Below, piece after piece: positions 1-5,633 of a stretch of DNA of 8,995 nucleotides. The notes beneath the pieces are model-generated. The model saw only the letters and a program-made list of their open reading frames with translations, was not told the DNA's origin and did no database searches. Both the position numbers and the translations under genes were made by a program. Origin of the DNA: Clostridia bacterium (GTDB taxonomy: Bacteria > Bacillota > Clostridia > UBA1381); the NCBI GenBank assembly GCA_900751685.1, contig CAADSR010000089.1, positions 1 through 8,995 of the forward strand, in the 5' to 3' direction. The first letter of the stretch is position 1. Each line of letters opens with the position of its first letter.

Positions 1-914
1 ATGCGGACTTGTACCGCCGTTACCAGACCTTTGTCCGCAGTTATGGGGACGAGCCGGTCTATAAGATCGCCGGGGGCCCGGGCGATTTTAACTACCACTG
101 GACAGAAGTGTTGATGCGCGAGGCAGCGCCAATGATGGATGCCATGTCCCTGCATTATTACACCATTCCGGGAGAGTGGGCAAATAAAGGGGATTCTGTT
201 GCGTTCACAGAAGAGGACTGGAATAAAACAATGGCCTCTGCAATGCGGATGGAAGAAGCTATTTATAAGCATACAGCGATTATGGACCAGTATGATCCCG
301 AGAAGAAAGTCGGCCTTGTAGTCGATGAATGGGGGACCTGGTTCGATGTCCTTCCGGGAACGAACCCAGGCTTTTTATATCAGCAAAATACGATTCGTGA
401 CGCAGTCAGCGCCGTATTGACCTTACATATCTTCCATAACCATTGTGACCGTGTGGTAATGGCAAACATTGCCCAAATGGTCAATGTGCTCCAGGCCATG
501 GTCCTGACGGAAGGGGAGAAGATGGTCCTGACCCCAACCTATCATCTGTTCCGGATGATGAAGGGCCATATGGATGGGGATAAGCTGGATGTGGATTACC
601 AAAGTGAGGCTTATCAAGTGGATGGAAAGGCCTTCCCGAAAATCAGCCTTTCCGCTTCGCAAAAAGAGGGGAAGATCACTGTTTCCATGTGTAATACATC
701 CCTGACAGAACAAGAAGAGCTTGTGGTAGAGCTGCGGGACAGCAGCTGCACCAGCGCGGCGGCGGAGCTGCTGGCTGCAAATCAGATGCAGGACTGCAAT
801 ACCTTCGACGCGCCGGATACAGTCGCGCCACGCAAAATAGATGTGGATTTTACCGGGGGTGTGTTAAAAGTGTCCCTGCCACCGATGAGCGTTTGTGTTG
901 CGACGCTAAAATAA
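1..914 (+). CDS. alpha-L-arabinofuranosidase, GH51 (C-terminal part, cut by the left edge)
   Basis: This is a retaining glycosidase that removes alpha-L-arabinofuranosyl groups from arabinan or arabinoxylan oligosaccharides; family members of this type are usually cytoplasmic. The frame is open to the left edge (first full codon at 3, reading ADLYRRYQTF), so roughly the N-terminal 200 residues are missing, including the acid/base Glu (GNE motif). About 303 residues remain: the second half of the TIM barrel, with the conserved MSLHYYT segment and the nucleophile motif VVDEWGTW, whose Glu is encoded at 327-329. The beta-sandwich C-terminal domain follows. The stop overlaps the next start (TAATG, 912-916), so this is an upstream gene of a translationally coupled operon with a second arabinose-type glycosidase (GH43) two genes on. 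The family call is secure; the exact substrate is inferred. Confidence 0.92.
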   Translation, partial: ADLYRRYQTFVRSYGDEPVYKIAGGPGDFNYHWTEVLMREAAPMMDAMSLHYYTIPGEWANKGDSVAFTEEDWNKTMASAMRMEEAIYKHTAIMDQYDPEKKVGLVVDEWGTWFDVLPGTNPGFLYQQNTIRDAVSAVLTLHIFHNHCDRVVMANIAQMVNVLQAMVLTEGEKMVLTPTYHLFRMMKGHMDGDKLDVDYQSEAYQVDGKAFPKISLSASQKEGKITVSMCNTSLTEQEELVVELRDSSCTSAAAELLAANQMQDCNTFDAPDTVAPRKIDVDFTGGVLKVSLPPMSVCVATLK

Positions 915-1192
915 TGGAAAAATGCAAGCGTTGCGGTACAAAAACACTACTTTCACCACAAGAGATTGAACAGATGGTGCAGCAGGTCACCAAGATGAAG
1001 GGGATCCGCCTTGTGCCGGAGCAGGAATATCAACGGCGGTTCGCGGTCTGCACAGCCTGCGAAAAATTTGAATATGGCTCTACCTGTACCTTGTGCGGCT
1101 GTGTCATGCAGGTGCGTGCCCGCCTTGCGGACGGGCGCTGTCCTTATCCTAAGGGGGGACGGTGGAGCTTGGAGGGGATAAAGCATGATTGA
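914..1192 (+). CDS. small cysteine-rich protein, DUF6171-like
   Basis: This 92-residue soluble protein of unknown function resembles my recollection of DUF6171, small Cys-rich proteins found across Clostridia. It has eight cysteines: Cys4 and Cys7 (CKRC), Cys46 and Cys49 (CTAC), Cys58, Cys61 and Cys63 (CTLCGC), and Cys76 (RCPYPKG). This spacing suggests two zinc-binding sites. A probable helix lies between (about residues 15-30, LSPQEIEQMVQQV). There is no signal peptide or membrane segment. I chose ATG 914 over an upstream TTG at 893 because it overlaps the GH51 stop as TAATG, typical of coupled re-initiation, and gives the natural MEKCKRCG start; no independent ribosome site is obvious. The 3' end overlaps the GH43 start by 8 bases. 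The family name is from memory and the function is not known. Confidence 0.82.
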   Translation: MEKCKRCGTKTLLSPQEIEQMVQQVTKMKGIRLVPEQEYQRRFAVCTACEKFEYGSTCTLCGCVMQVRARLADGRCPYPKGGRWSLEGIKHD

Positions 1193-2069
1193 CCGACAGG
1201 AGATACAAATCAGGGACCCGTTTATCCTAGTGGACGGGGAGACCTACTATTTATATGGAACGACTGATAAAAATTGCTGGTCGGAAGAAGCGACAGGGTT
1301 TGACTGCTATAGCAGCAGGGACCTGGAGCATTGGGAAGGACCTTTTAAAGCATTTCGCCCGGAAGATGGTTTTTGGGCGGACCGTAATTTCTGGGCACCG
1401 GAGGTATATGCTTATCACGGAAAATATTATATGTTTGCTTCCTTCAAAGCAGAAGGCGTCTGCCGTGGCACACAGGTCTTGGCAGCAGAGCAGCCGGAAG
1501 GCCCATTTATTCCGTATTCTGACGGATGTGTTACGCCTGCGGATTGGGAATGTCTGGACGGTACACTGCATATTGACCGGCAGGGCAAGCCATGGATGGT
1601 TTTCTGCCATGAATGGACACAGGTAGCAGACGGGCAAATGTGCGCGGTGCAGTTAAACGAGGATCTGACCCAGGCAGTTGGGGATCCGGCCGTTTTATTT
1701 TCAGCCTCCCAGGCTCCTTGGACCCGGGGCTCTGAAAACACAGTAGCCGGAAAGAAATGTAAGGTGTTTGTAACGGATGGCCCGTTCCTGCACCGCACAG
1801 CGGATGGAACGCTTTTGATGCTGTGGTCTTCCGGCGGAGACGAAGGATATGCGATCGGTTTAGCCAAAAGCACCACAGGAGAGGTTATAGGCCCATGGGA
1901 GCATCAGCAGAAGCTGTTGTTTTCCAAGAATGGAGGCCATGGAATGATCTTTCGTGATTTGAAGGGGCAATTGTTTGTGACCCTTCACTCGCCAAACCAG
2001 ACCCCCCATGAGCGGCCGTGCTTTTTTGCGGTCCGGGAAGAAGGAGGGACCCTGGTGCTGGAGAAATGA
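1185..2069 (+). CDS. glycoside hydrolase family 43 (arabinanase/arabinosidase/xylosidase type)
   Basis: This 294-residue protein is a single five-bladed beta-propeller domain with no signal peptide, so it is probably cytoplasmic. GH43 enzymes are inverting hydrolases of arabinan, arabinoxylan and xylo-oligosaccharides. The catalytic base is Asp11 in the N-terminal IRDPFIL motif. The NFWAPEV motif is at 68-74 and the likely pKa-modulating Asp125 lies in LDGTLHID. The general acid is less clear: the place where many members have EGP reads VTDGPFL (Asp198), while Glu143 sits in CHEWTQ. The LHSPN and ERP motifs near the C-terminus fit the family. The start is supported by GGAGGGG at 1171-1177, 7 bases upstream. 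It overlaps the upstream gene by 8 bases and comF downstream as ATGA. Joint action with the GH51 enzyme on arabinose side chains is inferred from the operon. Confidence 0.9.
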   Translation: MIDRQEIQIRDPFILVDGETYYLYGTTDKNCWSEEATGFDCYSSRDLEHWEGPFKAFRPEDGFWADRNFWAPEVYAYHGKYYMFASFKAEGVCRGTQVLAAEQPEGPFIPYSDGCVTPADWECLDGTLHIDRQGKPWMVFCHEWTQVADGQMCAVQLNEDLTQAVGDPAVLFSASQAPWTRGSENTVAGKKCKVFVTDGPFLHRTADGTLLMLWSSGGDEGYAIGLAKSTTGEVIGPWEHQQKLLFSKNGGHGMIFRDLKGQLFVTLHSPNQTPHERPCFFAVREEGGTLVLEK

Positions 2070-2773
2070 GCTTCTTGTTTTGGAAGAAAAAAAAGATAGC
2101 AAAGCAGGAGATCGTATTTTGCCCGGTTTGCAAACAGCGTTTTTCAGCGGAAGGGTTTGTATTTTTGACTGGGGAATGCGGCATATGCCATGCCTGTGAA
2201 GCAAAGCTGCCCTATACTCCCAGGGACGGCAGCTTTGAAGGGACGGAACATCTGGATTATGTGCTTTCGCCCTTTTATTATCAGGACCCGGTCAAGGCTC
2301 TGCTGCTCCAGTATAAATTCCAGCATCAATGGGCTTATGGGGAATTATTAGCAGACATTACAGCCCAGCTGTTGAAGCCGTATCCACAGCTGGCCAATTT
2401 TGACTTGGTACTTCCGGTCCCGCTGTCAAAACAAAGGCTCAAAGAGCGTGGCTATAACCAGTCCGCCGTTTTTGCAAGGAAGCTGGCCTCTATTTTAGAA
2501 CAGCCAATTTACAGTGAGGCACTTTCAAGGCCGGTCCATACAAAGCGTCAAAGCGGGCTGAATGCACGTCTGCGCCAATTAAATGTGCAGGATGCATTTT
2601 TGGCAGAACCCAAAGAAGTGGAGGGAAGATCCGTTTTGTTGGTAGACGATATTTTTACCACAGGAAGCACGATGCGTTCTTGTGCAAAAGAGCTGCGCAG
2701 CAAAGGTTGTGCGCGGGTGGTAGGCGTTCCGGTCACGATCGTAGAGCCCCCGAAAGAGCGGCTTCTTTTATAA
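2066..2773 (+). CDS. comF: ComF family phosphoribosyltransferase-like protein
   Basis: The 235-residue product has an N-terminal zinc-ribbon-like Cys cluster (Cys19/Cys22 in CPVC, Cys38, Cys41/Cys44 in CGICHAC) and a type I phosphoribosyltransferase fold. It carries the ComF hallmark VPVPLSKQRLKERGYNQ, and the PRPP-binding loop VLLVDDIFTTGST with the acidic pair Asp194-Asp195. The hydrophobic beta-strand KGCARVVGV follows. In Bacillus, ComF is a cytoplasmic factor needed for DNA uptake, and Gram-negative homologues (GntX/ComF) are related; the reaction is not firmly known. ATG 2066 overlaps the GH43 stop as ATGA and is preferred to an in-frame upstream TTG/CTG-type start near 2018, which would lie deep inside GH43. 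It is the last gene of the operon, followed by a terminator. No other competence genes are visible here. Confidence 0.9.
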   Translation: MSFLFWKKKKIAKQEIVFCPVCKQRFSAEGFVFLTGECGICHACEAKLPYTPRDGSFEGTEHLDYVLSPFYYQDPVKALLLQYKFQHQWAYGELLADITAQLLKPYPQLANFDLVLPVPLSKQRLKERGYNQSAVFARKLASILEQPIYSEALSRPVHTKRQSGLNARLRQLNVQDAFLAEPKEVEGRSVLLVDDIFTTGSTMRSCAKELRSKGCARVVGVPVTIVEPPKERLLL

Positions 2774-2803
2774 AGACATAGGATAAAAATCAAGCAGTAA
2801 AAT

Positions 2804-2834
2804 AAAAGCAGCCCTGTGGCTGCTTTTTGTTTTC
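2804..2834 (+). terminator. intrinsic terminator after comF
   Basis: The stem is AAAAGCAGCC (2804-2813) paired with GGCTGCTTTT (2818-2827), with loop CTGT, followed by TGTTTT. It lies about 30 bases past the comF stop and closes the GH51-DUF6171-GH43-comF operon. Confidence 0.85.
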
Positions 2835-2906
2835 CAATCATTTCCGTAGATAAATGTATGAAAATAAGAATTGAGGGAAAAATAGGTATGTGACAAGGAG
2901 GTTTTT

Positions 2907-3575
2907 ATGAAACAATTTAAACGATGGATACCTATTTTTATCACATTAGCCTTACTGTTTTGTGCCCAGGACGGCGTGTTTGCCCTGTCTAAAATCGGCT
3001 CAAGAGGGCAGGAGGTAACAAGCATCCAGACGCGTTTGCGTGCTTGGGGCTATTACAGCGGCTGGGTCGATGGGATTTATGGTAGCCAGACAGCAGAAGC
3101 GGTCAAGGCATTTCAACGTAAAAATGGCCTGACGCCGGATGGGATCGCAGGTCCTGCGACCTTGAAAAAAATTGGATTGCCTACAGGAAGTTCTGGCTCT
3201 TCGTCCTCATCCTCATCGTCGTATAATTCCAATGTAACACTTTTAGCCCGTGTTATCAATGGGGAGGCCAGAGGCGAAAGCTATGAAGGGCAGGTCGCGG
3301 TTGGAGCGGTCGTATTGAACCGTGTCCGCCATTCCTCATTCCCGAACACGATTGCCGGTGTGGTATACCAGCCCGGGGCGTTTACAGCCGTCGATGATGG
3401 CCAGATCAACGCAGCAATGCAGGACTCCAGTTATAAAGCAGCAAGGGACGCCCTAAACGGATGGGACCCAACTGGAGGGGCGATCTATTACTATAATCCA
3501 AGCACTGCGACAAACCAATGGATCCGTACAAGGCCGATCATCAAGCAAATTGGAAAACACGTTTTTTGTAAATAG
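2907..3575 (+). CDS. sleB: SleB-like spore cortex/cell-wall hydrolase, secreted
   Basis: The 222-residue product has a signal peptide (residues 1-26: KQFKR, a hydrophobic run, then VFA before L27). A PG_binding_1 domain follows (about 29-91, with QTRLRAWGYY, VDGIYGSQT, AFQRKNGL and PDGIAGPATL). Next is a short Ser linker with eight consecutive Ser (98-105), then a Hydrolase_2/SleB catalytic domain (about 110-222). Glu120 in INGEARGE matches the catalytic Glu of SleB-type lytic transglycosylases, which cut cortex muramic-delta-lactam peptidoglycan during germination. It is shorter than Bacillus SleB (about 300 aa). AAGGAGG at 2895-2901 sits 5 bases before the ATG. It is monocistronic between terminators; the usual partner ypeB is not next to it. 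I could not find a convincing sigma-A or sigma-G promoter in 2835-2894. A vegetative cell-wall role remains possible. Confidence 0.9.
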   Translation: MKQFKRWIPIFITLALLFCAQDGVFALSKIGSRGQEVTSIQTRLRAWGYYSGWVDGIYGSQTAEAVKAFQRKNGLTPDGIAGPATLKKIGLPTGSSGSSSSSSSSYNSNVTLLARVINGEARGESYEGQVAVGAVVLNRVRHSSFPNTIAGVVYQPGAFTAVDDGQINAAMQDSSYKAARDALNGWDPTGGAIYYYNPSTATNQWIRTRPIIKQIGKHVFCK

Positions 3576-3609
3576 AAAACAGCCGGCAGGATTTCCTGCC
3601 GGCTGTTTT
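3576..3609 (+). terminator. intrinsic terminator after sleB, possibly bidirectional
   Basis: A perfect 15-bp inverted repeat, AAAACAGCCGGCAGG (3576-3590) and CCTGCCGGCTGTTTT (3595-3609), starts directly after the sleB stop. The A and T ends make it usable from both sides. Confidence 0.85.
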
Positions 3610-3627
3610 AGGCTGTAGGCAATGGAT

Positions 3628-3660
3628 AAAGGAATATCTCATGGTGAGATATTCCTTTTT
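3628..3660. terminator. second hairpin between the convergent sleB and RHH genes
   Basis: The arms AAAGGAATATCTC (3628-3640) and GAGATATTCCTTT (3646-3658) form a 13-bp stem with loop ATGGT, followed by T at 3659-3660. On the - strand the stem is also followed by a short T run, and it lies about 35 bases past the RHH gene end. It probably terminates the - strand gene, the + strand gene, or both. Confidence 0.7.
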
Positions 3661-3694
3661 AGTAATGGATCTTACTATTTTTGAAACAAATTAT

Positions 3695-3877
3695 TTAGTC
3701 GTTTTTTTTGTCTGCCGCTTCCTTTTGCTTCTTTTCAAGGGCTTCAAAGCCTAAGCGGATAAGGTCTACTGTTGCAGCAGAGCGGCTTGGATAACGGTTT
3801 TCAAAGCGAAAATCATCAATTCGTCTCATAAGCTCATCGTCCACAATAACGGTATAGCGTGGTTTTTCTGTTGGCAT
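3695..3877 (-). CDS. small ribbon-helix-helix (CopG/Arc-type) DNA-binding protein
   Basis: This 60-residue protein has the ribbon-helix-helix pattern: a beta strand (about 8-13, RYTVIVDD), helix 1 (about 15-24, ELMRRIDDFRF), a turn with YPSRSAA, and helix 2 (ATVDLIRLGFEALEKKQKE). A charged Lys/Glu/Asp tail follows. Such proteins dimerise and bind DNA through the paired strands; many repress their own promoter. ATG 3877 is chosen over the ATG at 3892 because the upstream ATG lies within the ATGGAGG of the ribosome site and at the predicted transcription start. The GGAGGT then sits 7 bases from ATG 3877. It is a single gene, convergent with sleB. No toxin, relaxase or phage gene is next to it, so its target is unknown. 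Confidence 0.8.
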   Translation of the reverse strand: MPTEKPRYTVIVDDELMRRIDDFRFENRYPSRSAATVDLIRLGFEALEKKQKEAADKKND

Positions 3878-3884
3878 AGCAATT

Positions 3885-3890
3885 ACCTCC
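3885..3890 (-). promoter_or_regulatory. ribosome binding site that fixes the RHH start
   Basis: GGAGGT on the - strand lies 7 bases before ATG 3877. It overlaps the coding frame of the alternative upstream ATG (3892), which is therefore unlikely to be the start. Confidence 0.8.
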
Positions 3891-3905
3891 ATAATTTATA
3901 TTATG
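3890..3905. promoter_or_regulatory. palindrome over the RHH -10 region, candidate operator
   Basis: CATAAT-TTAT-ATTATG (3890-3905) is a perfect 6-bp inverted repeat covering the -10 hexamer and transcription start. A dimeric RHH protein bound here would block its own promoter. Binding is inference, and the sequence is AT-rich enough that chance is possible. Confidence 0.4.
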
Positions 3906-3928
3906 CGTTGGTTCATACATTCTGTCAA
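3900..3928 (-). promoter_or_regulatory. sigma-A promoter of the RHH gene
   Basis: On the - strand there is TTGACA (3928-3923, perfect), a 17-bp spacer and CATAAT (3905-3900, 5 of 6). The predicted start of transcription is near 3893, giving a leader of about 15 bases with only the ribosome site in it. Confidence 0.8.
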
Positions 3929-4025
3929 GAGGATTTTTGGAAAAATGCTGAAAAATCATTGATAAGTTCATAGGCCACAAACTGTAATGGTGAGTATAGA
4001 AATTCCTGATTTTTTGAGAATTTTC

Positions 4026-4065
4026 GCCTGCTAGATAAAATTTTTACTGATTTTATCTAGCAGGC
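4026..4065. repeat. perfect 16-bp inverted repeat of unknown role in a gene-poor stretch
   Basis: GCCTGCTAGATAAAAT (4026-4041) and its exact reverse complement (4050-4065) are separated by TTTTACTG. Neither side ends in a run of T and no gene ends here, so it is not an ordinary terminator. It could be a protein-binding site, an RNA hairpin, or the trace of a small mobile element. The rest of 3930-4135 is AT-rich without a gene that I can support. Confidence 0.6.
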
Positions 4066-4137
4066 CATACAAACTAAATAAATTCATAATGCTATCTCAT
4101 AGGTGTAATAAAGATAGTGAAGAAACGAGGTTATTTA

Positions 4138-4166
4138 TTGCAAAAATTGGCGAAATGTTATACAAT
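4138..4166 (+). promoter_or_regulatory. sigma-A promoter of the DUF1294 gene
   Basis: TTGCAA (4138-4143), a 17-bp spacer and TACAAT (4161-4166) lie about 34 bases before ATG 4200. The -35 matches 4 of 6 and the -10 matches 5 of 6 of the consensus. Confidence 0.65.
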
Positions 4167-4199
4167 AGAGCAGGACAACAAAAGATAGGAGTTTGCACA

Positions 4200-4658
4200 A
4201 TGGACGAGCTTTTACAAACGATAGGCCAGTGGATCTATTTTATAGGCGCCGCAATTGCAGCCGGGTTTGGCGTGCTGGTCGAAAAAATAGGAGAATGGTT
4301 TTCCGGCATTTCCTGGCCGGTCATGCCGACCATGACAAAGATCTTTAAGTCGATCCATATCAGCCATCAGGCGATCTATGTTGTGTTAGGCTATATTGTC
4401 TTGATCAATATCATTGCGTTTATCATGTATGGGAGCGATAAAAAACGGGCGAAAAAGAAAAAGCAGCGGATCAGCGAAAAAGCATTGATGCGTGTTTGCT
4501 GGTGGGGCGGCTCTTTTGGCGCGCTGGTGGGCATTCACTTTTTTCATCATAAAACAAAACATAAAAAATTCTCCATCGGAGTCCCGGTCCTTTTTTGTTT
4601 TCAATTGATCCTAGCCAGCTTCCTTGTGGGGTTTTTAGGGTTTTGGCTGTTTATGTGA
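4200..4658 (+). CDS. DUF1294 family membrane protein
   Basis: This 152-residue integral membrane protein has an N-terminal hydrophobic stretch (about 8-30, WIYFIGAAIAAGFGVLV), an amphipathic linker (WFSGISWPVMPTM), and a transmembrane segment at about 58-77 (IYVVLGYIVLINIIAFIMY). The DUF1294 hallmark follows: GSDKKRAKKKKQRISEKAL, then WWGGSFGALVGIHFFHHKTKHKKFSIGVP. A last transmembrane helix is at about 129-150. DUF1294 proteins are usually only about 90 residues, so the first 50 residues are an extension. AGGAG at 4187-4191 is 8 bases from the ATG. An in-frame ATG at 4089 was rejected because the promoter lies inside that extension. No terminator separates it from eutS 70 bases downstream, so read-through is possible. 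The function of the family is unknown. Confidence 0.85.
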   Translation: MDELLQTIGQWIYFIGAAIAAGFGVLVEKIGEWFSGISWPVMPTMTKIFKSIHISHQAIYVVLGYIVLINIIAFIMYGSDKKRAKKKKQRISEKALMRVCWWGGSFGALVGIHFFHHKTKHKKFSIGVPVLFCFQLILASFLVGFLGFWLFM

Positions 4659-4676
4659 TAAATTCAAAAATAGGGC

Positions 4677-4705
4677 TGGAAAAAATAAAAAAATTATGAT
4701 ATAAT
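4677..4705 (+). promoter_or_regulatory. sigma-A promoter of the eutS-eutP operon
   Basis: TGGAAA (4677-4682), a 17-bp spacer and a perfect TATAAT (4700-4705) preceded by TGA, an extended -10. The site is 24 bases from the eutS ATG. I see no EutV-type tandem hairpins in this short leader. Confidence 0.7.
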
Positions 4706-4728
4706 AAACCATTGAACGGAGGGATCGC

Positions 4729-5109
4729 ATGGAGATCAAAGACTTAATTCCCGGACAGACAGACAGAATGCGTATCATCCAGGAGCTTGTCCCTGGAAAA
4801 CAAATTACGCTTGCACATATTATTGCCGGGCCGGACCCGGTTATTTATCAAAAACTAGGCTTGAACCCTGAGATGGATTATTCCAGGGCCGCCATTGGCA
4901 TTATCACCATGAGCCCCGCGGAAACGGCAATTATCGCTGCGGATATTGCGACAAAAACGTCCAATACCGATTTGGGCTTCGTGGACCGTTTCAGCGGCAC
5001 ACTGATCATTACTGGAATGTTTTCGGATGTGAACGCATCCTTAAAAGCGGTTTTGGATTATGCGGAGGAGACTCTTGGGTTTGCGGTTTGCCCGGTGACA
5101 AAAACATGA
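4729..5109 (+). CDS. eutS: bacterial microcompartment shell protein, EutS-like (BMC domain)
   Basis: The 126-residue product has a BMC fold of the EutS/PduU circularly permuted type. RIIQELVPGKQITLAHIIA near the N-terminus, the central GIITMSPAETAIIAADIA, and DLGFVDRFSGTLIITG followed by a C-terminal helix match EutS closely. EutS forms hexameric tiles of the shell that encloses ethanolamine or 1,2-propanediol metabolism. It is about 15 residues longer than E. coli EutS (111 aa), mainly at the N-terminus and the residue 46-53 loop. GGAGGG at 4718-4723 is 5 bases before the ATG. The stop overlaps the start of eutP as ATGA, so the two are coupled. No enzyme of an ethanolamine compartment (EutABC, EutE, other shell genes) is in the window, so the cargo is unknown. 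Confidence 0.92.
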   Translation: MEIKDLIPGQTDRMRIIQELVPGKQITLAHIIAGPDPVIYQKLGLNPEMDYSRAAIGIITMSPAETAIIAADIATKTSNTDLGFVDRFSGTLIITGMFSDVNASLKAVLDYAEETLGFAVCPVTKT

Positions 5110-5576
5110 GGAAGATCATCTTGATCGGCCGGAGCGAATGTGGGAAGACCACGTTGCGGCAAGCATTAAAGGGAGAAAATATCCATTATCATAAAACCCA
5201 GTACGTGAATCATTTTGATGTGGTGATTGATACGCCTGGGGAATATATCCAGACCAAAGGCCTTGGAGCGGCACTGGCAATGTATACGTTTGAGGCAGAT
5301 GTGGTCGGCCTTTTACTTAGTGCCAGGGAACCCTATTCCCTGTATCCGCCCTGCGTTACGCCCTTATGTAACCGGGAAGTGATTGGTATCGTGACCCAGA
5401 TCAACCAACCCGATGCAGACCCAGAGCAGGCAGAGCGCTGGCTCCGTTTGGCCGGATGCACCACAGTATATTTTGTGGATTCCAAAACAGGGGAAGGGAT
5501 CTGGCAGATTTTAGAGCATTTGCGGGAAGAGGGGGATATCCTTCCCTGGGAAGAAAAAGAAAATATACCGGTATAA
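5106..5576 (+). CDS. eutP: EutP/PduV-family GTPase-like microcompartment protein
   Basis: This 156-residue P-loop protein has Walker A GRSECGKTT (Gly8, Gly13, Lys14, Thr15) and a G3-like DTPGEY at 42-47. AMYTFEADVVGLLLSA follows. The G4 position reads VTQIN instead of the TKxD I expect in the family. The C-terminal part has RWLRLAGC and SKTGEGIWQILEHL (G5-like). EutP and PduV are small Ras-like GTPases of microcompartment operons; PduV has been linked to compartment movement, and an acetate-kinase activity has been reported for some EutP. ATG 5106 overlaps the eutS stop as ATGA and gives the natural MRKIILIGRS start; an upstream TTG at 5088 was rejected. A terminator follows at once. It is a full-length member and looks intact except for G4. 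Confidence 0.9.
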   Translation: MRKIILIGRSECGKTTLRQALKGENIHYHKTQYVNHFDVVIDTPGEYIQTKGLGAALAMYTFEADVVGLLLSAREPYSLYPPCVTPLCNREVIGIVTQINQPDADPEQAERWLRLAGCTTVYFVDSKTGEGIWQILEHLREEGDILPWEEKENIPV

Positions 5577-5595
5577 GATAAGATAGTTCATTCAG

Positions 5596-5627
5596 GCTGC
5601 AAAGGAATTTTTCCTTTGCAGCTTTTT
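5596..5627 (+). terminator. intrinsic terminator after eutP
   Basis: GCTGCAAAGGAA (5596-5607) pairs with TTCCTTTGCAGC (5611-5622), with loop TTT, followed by TTTTT. It is oriented for eutP. On the - strand there is no T run after the stem, so asnB has no clear terminator of its own. Confidence 0.88.
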
Positions 5628-5633
5628 ACTTGT

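Noticed and set aside
423..713. Open frame on the - strand within the GH51 gene
   Set aside because: It overlaps a clear GH51 frame, and its translation resembles no known protein and has no ribosome site.
1251..1876. Several open frames on both strands within the GH43 gene
   Set aside because: They are shadows of the GH43 frame; translations are low-complexity Arg/Pro/Cys-rich without domains.
3893..4135. Possible remnant of a mobile element around the RHH gene and the inverted repeat
   Set aside because: No integrase, transposase, relaxase or flanking target-site repeat is visible; kept only as an unexplained repeat.
4089..4199. N-terminal extension of the DUF1294 protein from an in-frame ATG at 4089
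   Set aside because: A good promoter (4138-4166) and the ribosome site (4187-4191) lie inside it, and the extension resembles no family member.
4659..4728. Possible EutV-type antitermination hairpins before eutS
   Set aside because: The 70-base gap is almost all promoter and ribosome site, with no paired hairpins.
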